A stretch of DNA of 64,000 nucleotides. Origin: an uncultured Rhizobiaceae group bacterium. Its GTDB lineage: Bacteria > Pseudomonadota > Alphaproteobacteria > Rhizobiales > Rhizobiaceae. Shown here in pieces: positions 36,259-46,052 of the stretch. Made by a program: the position numbers and the translations under genes. A model generated the notes under the pieces. The model was not told the origin of the DNA. It searched no databases and saw only the letters and a program-made list of their open reading frames with translations. Position 1 is the stretch's first letter. Each line of letters starts with the position of its first letter. The stretch is taken from NCBI GenBank assembly GCA_937958815.1, contig CALGMR010000009.1, positions 1 to 64,000 of the forward strand. The letters run 5' to 3'.

Positions 36259-37635
36259 ATGATCGAAATTTGTCGCCGCACACTTTTGACAGCAACTGCC
36301 GCAATGCTGATGTCATCCACGGTTTTCACATCAGCCAATGCTGAGACACTGGACGTGGAAAAAGATGAATTGAAGCTTGGTTTCATCAAGCTGACCGATA
36401 TGGCACCCCTCGCCATAGCCTATGAAAAAGGCTATTTCGAAGAAGAAGGCCTGTTTGTTACGCTAGAGCCTCAAGCGAACTGGAAAGTTTTGCTTGATCG
36501 CGTGATCACTGGCGAACTGGATGGAGCACATATGCTCGCAGGTCAGCCCTTGGCTGCCACCATCGGCTTTGGCACCAAGGCGCATATTGTAACGCCATTT
36601 TCCATGGACCTAAACGGAAATGGCATCACGGTGTCCAACGAAATTTGGGCAGAGATGAAACCCAACATCCCTGTTGGTGCTGACGGAAAACTCATTCATC
36701 CCATCAAAGCTGACGCGTTGAAACCTGTTGTTGATCGCTACAAAGCCGAAGGCAAGCCCTTCAATATGGGAATGGTTTTTCCAGTGTCCACCCACAACTA
36801 CGAATTGCGCTACTGGCTCGCATCAGGCGGCATTCACCCCGGGTTTTACTCGAAGAGTGATATTTCTGGTCAAATTGATGCCGACGCTCTGCTCTCAGTA
36901 ACACCTCCTCCACAAATGCCAGCGACTTTGGAAGCGGGCACAATTTTGGGCTACAGTGTTGGCGAGCCCTGGAACCAGGCTGCCGTTTTCAAAGGCATCG
37001 GCGTTCCTGTGATAACCGATTACGAGATGTGGAAGAACAACCCTGAAAAAGTTTTCGGCCTCACCAAAGCGTTCACGGAAAAAAATCCAAACACCACTTT
37101 GGCACTTACAAAAGCTCTTATTCGTGCTGCCAAATGGTTGGACGAAAACGACAATGCCAACCGTTTGGAAGCCGTGGAAATCTTGGCTCGTCCTGAATAT
37201 GTCGGCGCGGATGCTGAGGTCATTGCCAACTCAATGACGGGCACATTTGAATATGAAAAGGGCGACAAGCGTGCAGTTCCAGACTTCAATGTGTTCTATC
37301 GCTATTTTGCAACTTATCCCTTCTATTCCGATGCGATTTGGTATCTGACGCAAATGCGCCGCTGTGGCCAGATTGCAGAACACAAGCCTGATGAGTGGTA
37401 TGCTGAAACAGCAAAATCAGTTTACCTGCCTGACATTTACATGAAGGCTGCGGAACTTGTGATTGCAGACGGCCACGCCAGCAAAGACGAGTTTCCGTTC
37501 GGAACAGATGGCTACAAAGCGCCAACTCCAGCAGCCGATATTATCGATGGCATTCCTTACGATGCAAAAGCGCCAAATGCCTACATCGACAGCTTGAAAA
37601 TTGGCATCAAAGCCAAACAGGTGATTGGTGGATAA
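36259..37635 (+). CDS. nrtA: Nitrate ABC transporter, periplasmic binding protein (NrtA/CmpA family)
   Basis: The 458-residue protein has an N-terminal signal with paired arginines ([14 protein letters not shown]), suggesting Tat export, and cleavage near ANAE. The body [21 protein letters not shown] and [21 protein letters not shown] is typical of NrtA/CmpA oxyanion binders. It precedes the permease and double ATPase and the reductase genes, so nitrate or nitrite is the expected ligand. A terminator-like hairpin follows at 37656. Confidence 0.92.
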   Translation: MIEICRRTLLTATAAMLMSSTVFTSANAETLDVEKDELKLGFIKLTDMAPLAIAYEKGYFEEEGLFVTLEPQANWKVLLDRVITGELDGAHMLAGQPLAATIGFGTKAHIVTPFSMDLNGNGITVSNEIWAEMKPNIPVGADGKLIHPIKADALKPVVDRYKAEGKPFNMGMVFPVSTHNYELRYWLASGGIHPGFYSKSDISGQIDADALLSVTPPPQMPATLEAGTILGYSVGEPWNQAAVFKGIGVPVITDYEMWKNNPEKVFGLTKAFTEKNPNTTLALTKALIRAAKWLDENDNANRLEAVEILARPEYVGADAEVIANSMTGTFEYEKGDKRAVPDFNVFYRYFATYPFYSDAIWYLTQMRRCGQIAEHKPDEWYAETAKSVYLPDIYMKAAELVIADGHASKDEFPFGTDGYKAPTPAADIIDGIPYDAKAPNAYIDSLKIGIKAKQVIGG

Positions 37636-37655
37636 CAGCGCCAATCCCACAACTT

Positions 37656-37684
37656 GAGCGAGCCAGAACGGCTCGCTCTTTTTC
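37656..37684 (+). terminator. Hairpin with T run after nrtA
   Basis: GAGCGAGCC and GGCTCGCTC form a nine-pair stem with a five-base loop, followed by TTTTTCC. It probably reduces transcription past the binding-protein gene, as in the tctC case. Confidence 0.85.
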
Positions 37685-37732
37685 CTTTGATTTTTTTTGG
37701 CTGTGCGAAAGCGGCCAATTCTGGAGACCCAA

Positions 37733-38809
37733 ATGGCCAATATTGCCGACAGCATTGAAAACACTCCATCGCCTTTAAGAGAGAAAGTGTTTTCGTTCAT
37801 CAACAAAGCTTCTGGGTGGTTGGAAGCGCTTGGATTTTCATGGTTAGTGCCTCTGCTCAAAATGGCAGCTGGCGACAATATTCAAGAGCAAGGTCGAGAA
37901 CTGCGTCGTGTTTTGCTTGTTCCGCTCTTGGGTATTCTCGTCTTTATAGGCGCTTGGGCAGCTCTTGCTCCAACGGTTCAAACCTCATTAGGGGCGGTGC
38001 CTGGGCCTGTTCAGGTTTGGGAACAAGTAGGGGTTTTATATAAAGACCATAAAGCGGTTAGAGCCAAAGCCACGGCGTTTTATGAACGCCAAGACAAGCG
38101 AAACGAAAAGCTCATCGTCGAAGGAAAAGCAGACAAGGTCAAATACCGAACCTATACGGGCAAACCGACCTATCTCGATCAAATTCTTACCTCCCTTAAA
38201 ACTGTTGCGCTTGGATTTTTGTTTGCAACCGCAATTGCCGTTCCATTGGGGATTGCCATGGGGCTGTCGCAAAACGTTAACGGCGCGGTGAACCCACTCA
38301 TTCAGATATTTAAACCGGTGTCGCCGCTGGCTTGGTTGCCTATCGTGACGATGATTGTCTCGGCAACTTACACAGAGCCGTGGGACTGGATGCCAAAGGC
38401 TTTGTTCATTTCTGCAATCACGGTGACACTTTGCTCACTTTGGCCAACGCTCATCAACACAGCTCTTGGCGTCGCCTCGGTAGATAAAGACTTGATGAAT
38501 GTCGGGCGCGTTTTGCAATTGCCCACTTGGAAAACCATCACAAAACTGGTGTTGCCTTCTTCGCTCCCCCTCATATTCACTGGCCTGCGCCTTTCGCTCG
38601 GTGTCGGCTGGATGGTGCTGATTGCGGCTGAAATGCTGGCGCAAAATCCGGGTCTTGGAAAATTCGTCTGGGATGAATTCCAGAATGGGTCTTCTAACTC
38701 GCTCGCTAAAATCATGGTTGCGGTTTTCACAATCGGTCTGATTGGCTTCGCCCTTGATCGCGTGATGTTTGCATTGCAACGCGCCTTCACATTCTCAGCC
38801 AATCGATAG
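37733..38809 (+). CDS. nrtB: Nitrate ABC transporter, permease NrtB
   Basis: The 358-residue protein starts MANIADSIENTPS at 37733 with GGAG upstream; the in-frame TTG 36 bases earlier is rejected. It has an N-terminal span (LLGILVFIGAWAALAP), a long hydrophilic insert, then the binding-protein-dependent permease core with VGRVLQLPTWKTITKLVLPSSLPLIFTG. This contains the EAA-like loop that docks with the ATPase. Ten bases separate it from the ATPase gene. Confidence 0.92.
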   Translation: MANIADSIENTPSPLREKVFSFINKASGWLEALGFSWLVPLLKMAAGDNIQEQGRELRRVLLVPLLGILVFIGAWAALAPTVQTSLGAVPGPVQVWEQVGVLYKDHKAVRAKATAFYERQDKRNEKLIVEGKADKVKYRTYTGKPTYLDQILTSLKTVALGFLFATAIAVPLGIAMGLSQNVNGAVNPLIQIFKPVSPLAWLPIVTMIVSATYTEPWDWMPKALFISAITVTLCSLWPTLINTALGVASVDKDLMNVGRVLQLPTWKTITKLVLPSSLPLIFTGLRLSLGVGWMVLIAAEMLAQNPGLGKFVWDEFQNGSSNSLAKIMVAVFTIGLIGFALDRVMFALQRAFTFSANR

Positions 38810-38818
38810 GGAGCAGTT

Positions 38819-40591
38819 ATGACCATTCTGGAAGTCTCAAACTTTTCAAAAAGCTATGACGATGCTGGCGATCACACTGATGTCCTCAAAGATGTGAACC
38901 TGAAGGTGGAAGATGGTGAATTCATCGCCATCGTCGGCTTCTCAGGTTCCGGCAAAACAACGCTGATTTCTGCGCTTGCAGGGCTCATTGCACCGGATTC
39001 AGGTGGCATCATTTTCAAAGGAAAAGAAGTGGATGCTCCAAGCGCAGAACGCGGAGTGGTGTTTCAGTCTTACTCACTGATGCCTTGGTTGACCGTGCAG
39101 GGCAATGTGGAATTGGCTGTGGACTCTGTCTTCAAAGGCACGAGCAAATCGGAACGCTCCGCCACGGTGACAAAGTATATCGACATGGTTGGACTGTCCC
39201 ATGCCAAGGATCGCAAGCCGTCTGAACTGTCTGGCGGCATGCGTCAGCGTGTTGCTGTTGCGCGTGCCTTGGCCATGCAACCTGAATTGCTTTTGCTGGA
39301 TGAACCGTTGTCCGCGCTGGACGCTTTGACTCGCGCGAAACTGCAAGATGAATTTGCCGACATTTGCGAGAAAGAAAAGAAAACCATCATCCTGATCACC
39401 AATGATGTGGATGAAGCTATCCTTCTCGCAGACCGAATTATTCCGCTGACCCCAGGCCCGAATGCCACTCTCGGCCCTGACTTCAAAGTCAATTTATCGA
39501 GGCCTCGTGAGCGTGCGGCGATGAATTCGTCCGAAGAGTTCATCCGTTTGCGCAAAGATGTAACCGACTATCTTATGAATGCTGGCGCTGAAAAGGCTGC
39601 TGAAATTGCAAATGAAATAGAACTGCCCAATGTGGTTCCTTTCTTCAATGAAACGCCACTTCCCAAAGCCTATTCAGAGGCCGCCAAAGCAGAAGCTTTG
39701 GGCAAGGAAGATCGGTTCCTCGAATTTTCTCAGCTCACCAAAGTCTATCCAACGCCCAAAGGTCCGCTCACTGTTGTTGATGGCTATGAAATGAAAATGA
39801 AAAAGGGAGAGTTCATCACCCTCATTGGTCACTCAGGTTGTGGCAAATCAACAGTTCTTTCCATGGCTGCAGGTTTGAACCCGATCACAAGCGGCGCGAT
39901 TGTTTTGGATGGAACTCACATCACGGATGCTGGGCCAGACCGGGCCGTTGTGTTTCAGGCACCCAGCCTTATGCCCTGGTTGACGGCCTATGAAAATGTC
40001 GCTCTTGGTGTGGATGGTGTTTACCCAAAGGCCACTGCTGCTGAAAAGCGTGATGTTTGCGAATATTATTTGTCAAAAGTCGGGCTTGCCGATTCCATGA
40101 AGAAGGCTGCTGCCAGTCTTTCAAACGGTATGAAGCAACGTGTGGGCATCGCGCGCGCGTTTGCTCTTTCACCCAAATTGCTGTTGCTGGATGAGCCCTT
40201 TGGCATGCTCGACAGTCTGACGCGCTGGGAATTGCAAGACGTTTTGATGGATGTTTGGAAGCGCACTGAAGTGACCACCATCTGCGTAACGCACGATGTC
40301 GATGAAGCCATCTTGTTGGCCGACAAAGTGGTGATGATGTCGAACGGTCCCAATGCCCGCATTGGCAATATCATGGAAGTTGATTTGCCACGTCCAAGGT
40401 CGCGCAAAGAGTTGCTCGATCACCCCGACTATTATGCGTACCGAGAAGAGCTTCTGGAATTCCTTGAGGCTTATGAAGGCGGTGCTGATCCTAGTGAGGA
40501 ACAGCTGGAAAGCATCAAAGCCAAGCGCGCAAACCGTATCGCCCGTCAAAATGCCAATAAATCGGCAGCAAACATATTAGCCGCAGAGTAG
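38819..40591 (+). CDS. Nitrate ABC transporter, two ATPase domains fused in one chain
   Basis: The product has 590 residues. The first ATPase (about 1-265) has FSGSGKTT, LSGGMRQRVAVARA and LLLLDEPLSALD. The second (about 300-560) has HSGCGKST, LSNGMKQRVGIARA and LLLLDEPFGMLD. The second signature reads LSNGM where LSGGM is usual. Cyanobacteria use two separate chains (NrtC and NrtD), so this single fused chain would supply both sites of the transporter. NrtC's regulatory binding-protein domain is absent. Confidence 0.9.
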   Translation: MTILEVSNFSKSYDDAGDHTDVLKDVNLKVEDGEFIAIVGFSGSGKTTLISALAGLIAPDSGGIIFKGKEVDAPSAERGVVFQSYSLMPWLTVQGNVELAVDSVFKGTSKSERSATVTKYIDMVGLSHAKDRKPSELSGGMRQRVAVARALAMQPELLLLDEPLSALDALTRAKLQDEFADICEKEKKTIILITNDVDEAILLADRIIPLTPGPNATLGPDFKVNLSRPRERAAMNSSEEFIRLRKDVTDYLMNAGAEKAAEIANEIELPNVVPFFNETPLPKAYSEAAKAEALGKEDRFLEFSQLTKVYPTPKGPLTVVDGYEMKMKKGEFITLIGHSGCGKSTVLSMAAGLNPITSGAIVLDGTHITDAGPDRAVVFQAPSLMPWLTAYENVALGVDGVYPKATAAEKRDVCEYYLSKVGLADSMKKAAASLSNGMKQRVGIARAFALSPKLLLLDEPFGMLDSLTRWELQDVLMDVWKRTEVTTICVTHDVDEAILLADKVVMMSNGPNARIGNIMEVDLPRPRSRKELLDHPDYYAYREELLEFLEAYEGGADPSEEQLESIKAKRANRIARQNANKSAANILAAE

Positions 40592-40594
40592 AAC

Positions 40595-43063
40595 ATGACA
40601 GAGAAACAAAAACTCGTTGTTATTGGCAACGGCATGGCACCGGGTCGGTTGTTGGAAAAGCTGATCGACCAAGAACCAGATGCTTATGACATCACAATTT
40701 TTAACGCGGAGCCGCGCGTAAACTACAATCGTTTGATGTTGTCGCCGGTTTTATCTGGCGAGAAAACATATGAAGACATCATTACCCATTCAGATAGCTG
40801 GTATGAAGAGAACGGCATAACGCTCTACAAATCTGCGAAGGTTGTGGAAATTGACCGCATTGCAAAAAAGGTCACTTCCAAAAACGGAATTACAGCGACT
40901 TATGACAAGCTGGTTGTGGCCACGGGATCGAACCCATTTATCATCCCGTTGCCAGGTCATGATCTGAAAAACGTTTTGACTTATCGCGATCTTGACGATG
41001 TTGAAGCCATGCTCGACATGGCAGACAAAGGTGGACGTGCCGTTGTGATTGGTGGCGGTTTGCTGGGGCTTGAAGCAGCAGCTGGTCTGAAAGCTCAAGG
41101 CATGGATGTGACCGTTTTGCACATCATGCCCACTTTAATGGAACGTCAACTGGACCCCGCGGCAGCTTTCCTCCTGCGACGGGCATTTGAAGATCTTGGT
41201 ATCGATGTTCGCTGCGAAGCCGATACGAAAGAAATTACTGGCAAGAATGGCAAAGTCGCCGGTGTGCGGCTTGCTGATGGCACAGAGATTGAAGCCACGA
41301 TGGTGTGTATGGCGGTTGGCATTCGTCCCTCACTCGATCTTGCCCGAAAAAGCGGAATTGAGTGCAATCGCGGTGTTGTGGTGGCGGATGATATGCGCAC
41401 ATCAGACAAAGATATATTTGCGCTTGGAGAATGTGTTGAACATCGCGGCGAGTGCTACGGTCTCGTCGCTCCGCTTTACGACATGGCTGGCGTTATTGCC
41501 GACAATTTATTGGACGGAAGTTCAGAATATCATGGTTCAGTTATGGCCACGAAACTAAAGGTCACGGGCATTGACCTTTATTCGGCTGGCGATTTTGCTG
41601 AAGGCGAAGGAAGAGAAGAAATCGTTCTCCGCGATGCGTCCGCCAACATCTACAAGCGCCTGGTGATCGAAGACAATAAGATTATAGGTGCTGTGCTCTA
41701 CGGCGAAACCAGTGATGGGCCATGGTTCTTCGACATGTTGAAAAAAGGCACGGACATTTCCGAGCTGCGTGAGACATTGATTTTCGGTCAAGCCTTTCAA
41801 GGGGGAACCCCCTTGGACCCCATGGCGGCCGTTGCAGCCTTGCCGGATGATGCAGAAATCTGCGGCTGCAACGGCGTTTGTAAATCAGCCATTACAGGCA
41901 AGATCACAGAGCTTGGTCTCACTTCGCTTGATGACGTGCGTGCACACACCAAAGCATCTGCCAGCTGTGGCACATGCACGGGCCTTGTAGAACAATTGAT
42001 GGCCGCAACACTGGGCGATGCTTTCAACCCCAATGCTGTCGCTGCCATGTGCCCTTGCACTGATTTAGGTCATGGCGATGTGCGGCGTTTGATCAAAGCG
42101 AAAAATTTGAAAACCATTCCAGAAGTGATGCAGGAATTGGAATGGACAACATCATGCGGGTGCGCAAAGTGTCGTCCTGCTTTGAACTATTATCTCGTGG
42201 CCGATTGGCCCGATGAATATGCCGACGATTATCAAAGCCGTTTCATCAACGAACGCGTCCACGCCAATATTCAAAAAGATGGCACATATTCAGTCGTGCC
42301 ACGCATGTGGGGAGGGATGACTTCTTCCAAAGAACTGCGTGCGATCGCCGATGTGGTGGACAAGTTCGAAATTCCAGCTGTCAAATGCACAGGCGGACAG
42401 CGCATTGATATGTTGGGAATTAAGAAAGAAGATTTGCCCGCGGTATGGTCTGACCTCGGCAAAGCTGGCTTTGTATCCGGTCAGGCCTATGCCAAAGGCC
42501 TGCGGACAGTGAAGACATGCGTGGGTACAGATTGGTGTCGTTTTGGAACGCAAGATTCCACAGGTCTTGGCATCAAGCTCGAACGTTTCATGTGGGGTTC
42601 ATGGACGCCCGCAAAGTTAAAACTTGCAGTGTCGGGATGTCCTCGAAATTGTGCAGAAGCAACCTGCAAAGACATTGGCGTGATCTGCGTGGATTCTGGT
42701 TATGAAATCCACTTTGCAGGGGCTGCTGGCCTCGACATCAAGGGCACGGAAATTCTTGGCAATGTCACCACAGAAGAAGAGGTGATGGAACATGTTGTGG
42801 CACTGGCACAAATGTACCGCGAACAAGGGTTCTATTTGGAACGCATCTACAAATGGGCAAAGCGCATCGGCCTAGATGAAATTCGCAGCCAGATTATGGA
42901 TCAACCAGAACGCCGAAAAGCCTATTATGAGCGCTTTGTCTTCAGTCAAAAGTTTGCTCAGGTCGACCCCTGGAATGAGCGGGTTTCAGGCAAAGATAAA
43001 CATGAGTTCAAGCCCATGGCGATGATCGGCCTGCCATCAGGAAGCCTGGAGGCTGCAGAATGA
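40595..43063 (+). CDS. nirB: Assimilatory NADH-nitrite reductase, large subunit
   Basis: The 822-residue protein has an N-terminal FAD/NADH reductase (VVIGNGMAP, VVIGGGLLGLEAA), then BFD-type [2Fe-2S] modules (CGCNGVCKS, CGTCTGL), a ferredoxin-like repeat, and the siroheme/[4Fe-4S] half with TCVGTDWC and SGCPRNC. All ligating cysteines are present. It reduces nitrite to ammonium in the cytoplasm using NADH. It begins 4 bases after the ATPase gene and its stop overlaps nirD. Confidence 0.95.
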   Translation: MTEKQKLVVIGNGMAPGRLLEKLIDQEPDAYDITIFNAEPRVNYNRLMLSPVLSGEKTYEDIITHSDSWYEENGITLYKSAKVVEIDRIAKKVTSKNGITATYDKLVVATGSNPFIIPLPGHDLKNVLTYRDLDDVEAMLDMADKGGRAVVIGGGLLGLEAAAGLKAQGMDVTVLHIMPTLMERQLDPAAAFLLRRAFEDLGIDVRCEADTKEITGKNGKVAGVRLADGTEIEATMVCMAVGIRPSLDLARKSGIECNRGVVVADDMRTSDKDIFALGECVEHRGECYGLVAPLYDMAGVIADNLLDGSSEYHGSVMATKLKVTGIDLYSAGDFAEGEGREEIVLRDASANIYKRLVIEDNKIIGAVLYGETSDGPWFFDMLKKGTDISELRETLIFGQAFQGGTPLDPMAAVAALPDDAEICGCNGVCKSAITGKITELGLTSLDDVRAHTKASASCGTCTGLVEQLMAATLGDAFNPNAVAAMCPCTDLGHGDVRRLIKAKNLKTIPEVMQELEWTTSCGCAKCRPALNYYLVADWPDEYADDYQSRFINERVHANIQKDGTYSVVPRMWGGMTSSKELRAIADVVDKFEIPAVKCTGGQRIDMLGIKKEDLPAVWSDLGKAGFVSGQAYAKGLRTVKTCVGTDWCRFGTQDSTGLGIKLERFMWGSWTPAKLKLAVSGCPRNCAEATCKDIGVICVDSGYEIHFAGAAGLDIKGTEILGNVTTEEEVMEHVVALAQMYREQGFYLERIYKWAKRIGLDEIRSQIMDQPERRKAYYERFVFSQKFAQVDPWNERVSGKDKHEFKPMAMIGLPSGSLEAAE

Positions 43064-43404
43064 ATATGCACACAAAGATCGCAGCCGAGAAGTGGGTTAA
43101 GATCGGCACGATGGACGATATTCCCCGCCAAGGTTCACGGTGCATCTCGCTGGGAGAAAAAACTGTGGCGGTGTTTCGCACCGTTGATGACCAAGTTTTT
43201 GCTCTGGAAGACAAATGCCCTCACAAAAATGGCCCACTGAGCCAAGGCATCGTTCACGATGGGTGTGTCACATGCCCACTGCACAACTGGGTTATCTCAC
43301 TTGCCACTGGTGAGGCTCAAGGCGCAGATAAAGGTGCGACGGCTGCGTACGGAATCAGGATCGAGAACGATGCCGTCTTTCTTGATATAGGGACGTTGGT
43401 CTAA
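43060..43404 (+). CDS. nirD: Nitrite reductase small subunit, Rieske-type
   Basis: The 114-residue protein has the Rieske ligands CPHKNGPLSQG and CPLHNWVI, the Cys-His pairs that hold [2Fe-2S]. It is the small partner of NirB, overlaps its stop by 4 bases and is followed directly by nasA. Confidence 0.93.
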   Translation: MNMHTKIAAEKWVKIGTMDDIPRQGSRCISLGEKTVAVFRTVDDQVFALEDKCPHKNGPLSQGIVHDGCVTCPLHNWVISLATGEAQGADKGATAAYGIRIENDAVFLDIGTLV

Positions 43405-43406
43405 AT

Positions 43407-46052
43407 ATGGTGTGTTCCACCAAAACCACATGCCCATATTGCGGTGTTGGCTGCGGTGTCATTGCAACACCGCAACCAGATGGTTCTTTGGACATAAAGG
43501 GCGACCCTGACCACCCGGCAAATTTTGGTAGGCTCTGTTCAAAAGGTTCTGCCTTGGGCGAAACCATGGGGCTGGAAGGCCGGTTGTTACAGCCACAGAT
43601 TGGTGATGAGCAGGCCTGTTGGGATGATGCAATTGAACTGGTTGCGGGCGTTTTCTCGGAAACCATAAAAAAGCATGGGCCAGATTCAGTTGCGTTCTAC
43701 TTCTCGGGCCAAATTTTGACGGAAGACTATTACGTCGCCAACAAACTGATGAAAGGCTTTATCGGTTCTGCCAACATCGATACCAATTCACGCCTGTGCA
43801 TGGCGTCTTCTGTTGCTGGCCATAAACGTGCCTTCGGTTCGGACACAGTGCCGGGAACATATGAAGACCTTGAATGCGCCGACTTGATTGTTTTGACGGG
43901 CTCAAACCTGGCCTGGTGTCACCCTGTTTTATATCAGCGCATCTCGGCTGCTAAAGAAAAGCGCCCTAACATGAAAGTGGTCTTGATCGACCCGCGCCGC
44001 ACAATGACCGCAGACTTGGCGGATATTCATTTGCCCATAAATCCGGATGGCGATGTCGCCCTCTTCAATGGCTTGTTCGCCCATTTGGCGAAGGGACATT
44101 TGAATGAAACTTATATTTCGCAGCACACCAATGGTTTCGATGAAGCGTTCAAGACGGCAGAAACAGACCTGAACAAAATTTCGTCGACAACAGGATTGAG
44201 CGCTTCTCTAATCCAAGAGTTTTACGACCTGTTTGCGCGTACTGAAAAGGTCGTCACCGTCTACAGCCAAGGGGTCAATCAATCCCGCAGCGGAACAGAT
44301 AAGGTCAATGCGATCATCAATTGTCATTTGGCAACTGGGCGCATCGGCAAGTTGGGCATGGGTCCATTTTCTGTCACAGGCCAGCCCAATGCCATGGGCG
44401 GGCGCGAAGTTGGCGGCCTTGCCAACATGTTGGCGGCCCACATGGATATCGAAAACGAAGATCACCGAAATTTGGTTCAGGGTTTTTGGCAATCCCCAAC
44501 GATTGCTGAAAAGCAAGGTTTGAAAGCCGTTGATATGTTTGAGGCCGTTCACGATGGCCGCATCAAAGCCATTTGGATCATGGCAACCAACCCCGCTGAT
44601 TCAATGCCAAACGCCGATCGCGTTCAGGAAGCATTGGAAACTTGTCCCTTTGTGGTTGTTTCAGATGTTCTGGAAACAACAGACACGACCCGCCATGCCC
44701 ACGTAAAGCTGCCGTCTTTGGCATGGGGGGAGAAAGATGGGACGGTCACAAATTCCGAACGCCGCATATCGCGCCAAAAGGGTTTTCTGCCAGCCCCCCA
44801 ACAAGCCCAACCCGACTGGTGGCAGATGGCGGCAGTTGCCAAAGCCATGGGCTTCAAAAACGGATTTAATTATCACTACCCGTCAGAGATTTTCAGCGAG
44901 TTTGCTCGCTTGTCTGGCACTGAAAACGAGGGCGCGCGCGACTTTGATATTTCTGGTCACAGCAACATCACGTCAACCAGTTACAACACTATGACACCGC
45001 TTCAATGGCCCTATGATGCGGATCAAAACAGCATTGATACGCGTTTCTTTGCCGATGGGAATTTCTTCACCTCAGATCGCAAGGCACGCTTCGTTGCGGT
45101 GACATCACCTGAAACCGAGGAGCAGAAAACCTGCGCACTCGTTCTCAACACTGGGCGTATTCGTGACCAGTGGCACACGATGACGAGGACAGGTCTTAGC
45201 CAAAGACTGTCCAATCACATTGGTGAACCGTTTTGCGAATTCCATCCTGAAGACGCTTTCGGGCGAGGCGTTAAGCCCGCCAGTCTTGTCAGATTGTGGA
45301 GCGAGAATGGTGAAATCATCGTACGCGCCATGATCACGGATAGACAGAGCAGGGGCAACGTCTTTGTTCCAATCCATTGGACAGATCAATTCGCATCGAA
45401 GGCACGCGTTGATGCGCTCTTCCCATCAGATAGAGATGCAGTTTCAGGTCAACCGGCTTTGAAGAACACGCGTGTTCAGCTGGAGCCCTTTGCCGTTCAG
45501 CAATATGGCTATTTGGTTTCACGCACCAAACCAGAAGTGTTCAATCTTGACTATTGGGCGCTCGCGCGCCGTGAACACGGTTGGCAATTGGAATTTGCGG
45601 TGCGGGTTGGTTCATCCAAAAAACCGTCTCTTTGGGAATGTCTGGGTCTGCGCGAAGAAGATGCTGACGTGTCTTACTGCGATGGGAAAACAATGTCTGA
45701 ACGCTACGCTTGGTTTGACGATGAACAACTGCAAAAGGCTCTTTTCCTTGACTCCAAACCTGTTGGCGTATCGCGCTCCTGGGCTGCCGAGCAATTGGGG
45801 CTTTCTCACAATGCGATGGACAAACGTTGGCTGCTTGCAAGTGGTCGCGCTCCAGCGAACACACCCGACAAGGGCGCAATTGTTTGCTCGTGTTTCTCGA
45901 TTGGTATCAACGAAATTACGGGTGCGATTTTGGATGGATGCGGTTCAGTTCAAGCCGTGGGTGAAGCCACATGTGCAGGAACCAATTGCGGCTCTTGCCG
46001 TGCTGAAATAAGTGGATTGATAGATGAAAACACTCTCATTGCTGCCGAATAA
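43407..46052 (+). CDS. nasA: Assimilatory nitrate reductase catalytic subunit
   Basis: The product has 881 residues. The [4Fe-4S] motif CPYCGVGCGV at residues 7-16 is followed by the Mo-bis-MGD core (GSANIDTNSRLCMASSV, GTDKVNAIINCHLATGRIGK) and the C-terminal cofactor cap. The last 70 residues form a BFD-like [2Fe-2S] domain (CSCFSIGINEI, CAGTNCGSC). It reduces nitrate to nitrite in the cytoplasm; the extra cluster fits NADH-linked electron delivery. The cysG start lies inside its 3' end. Confidence 0.95.
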   Translation: MVCSTKTTCPYCGVGCGVIATPQPDGSLDIKGDPDHPANFGRLCSKGSALGETMGLEGRLLQPQIGDEQACWDDAIELVAGVFSETIKKHGPDSVAFYFSGQILTEDYYVANKLMKGFIGSANIDTNSRLCMASSVAGHKRAFGSDTVPGTYEDLECADLIVLTGSNLAWCHPVLYQRISAAKEKRPNMKVVLIDPRRTMTADLADIHLPINPDGDVALFNGLFAHLAKGHLNETYISQHTNGFDEAFKTAETDLNKISSTTGLSASLIQEFYDLFARTEKVVTVYSQGVNQSRSGTDKVNAIINCHLATGRIGKLGMGPFSVTGQPNAMGGREVGGLANMLAAHMDIENEDHRNLVQGFWQSPTIAEKQGLKAVDMFEAVHDGRIKAIWIMATNPADSMPNADRVQEALETCPFVVVSDVLETTDTTRHAHVKLPSLAWGEKDGTVTNSERRISRQKGFLPAPQQAQPDWWQMAAVAKAMGFKNGFNYHYPSEIFSEFARLSGTENEGARDFDISGHSNITSTSYNTMTPLQWPYDADQNSIDTRFFADGNFFTSDRKARFVAVTSPETEEQKTCALVLNTGRIRDQWHTMTRTGLSQRLSNHIGEPFCEFHPEDAFGRGVKPASLVRLWSENGEIIVRAMITDRQSRGNVFVPIHWTDQFASKARVDALFPSDRDAVSGQPALKNTRVQLEPFAVQQYGYLVSRTKPEVFNLDYWALARREHGWQLEFAVRVGSSKKPSLWECLGLREEDADVSYCDGKTMSERYAWFDDEQLQKALFLDSKPVGVSRSWAAEQLGLSHNAMDKRWLLASGRAPANTPDKGAIVCSCFSIGINEITGAILDGCGSVQAVGEATCAGTNCGSCRAEISGLIDENTLIAAE

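Noticed and set aside
37697-37732. Upstream TTG start for nrtB
   Set aside because: It lies next to the nrtA terminator and has no ribosome binding site. ATG 37733 has GGAG at a good distance and a family-like start.
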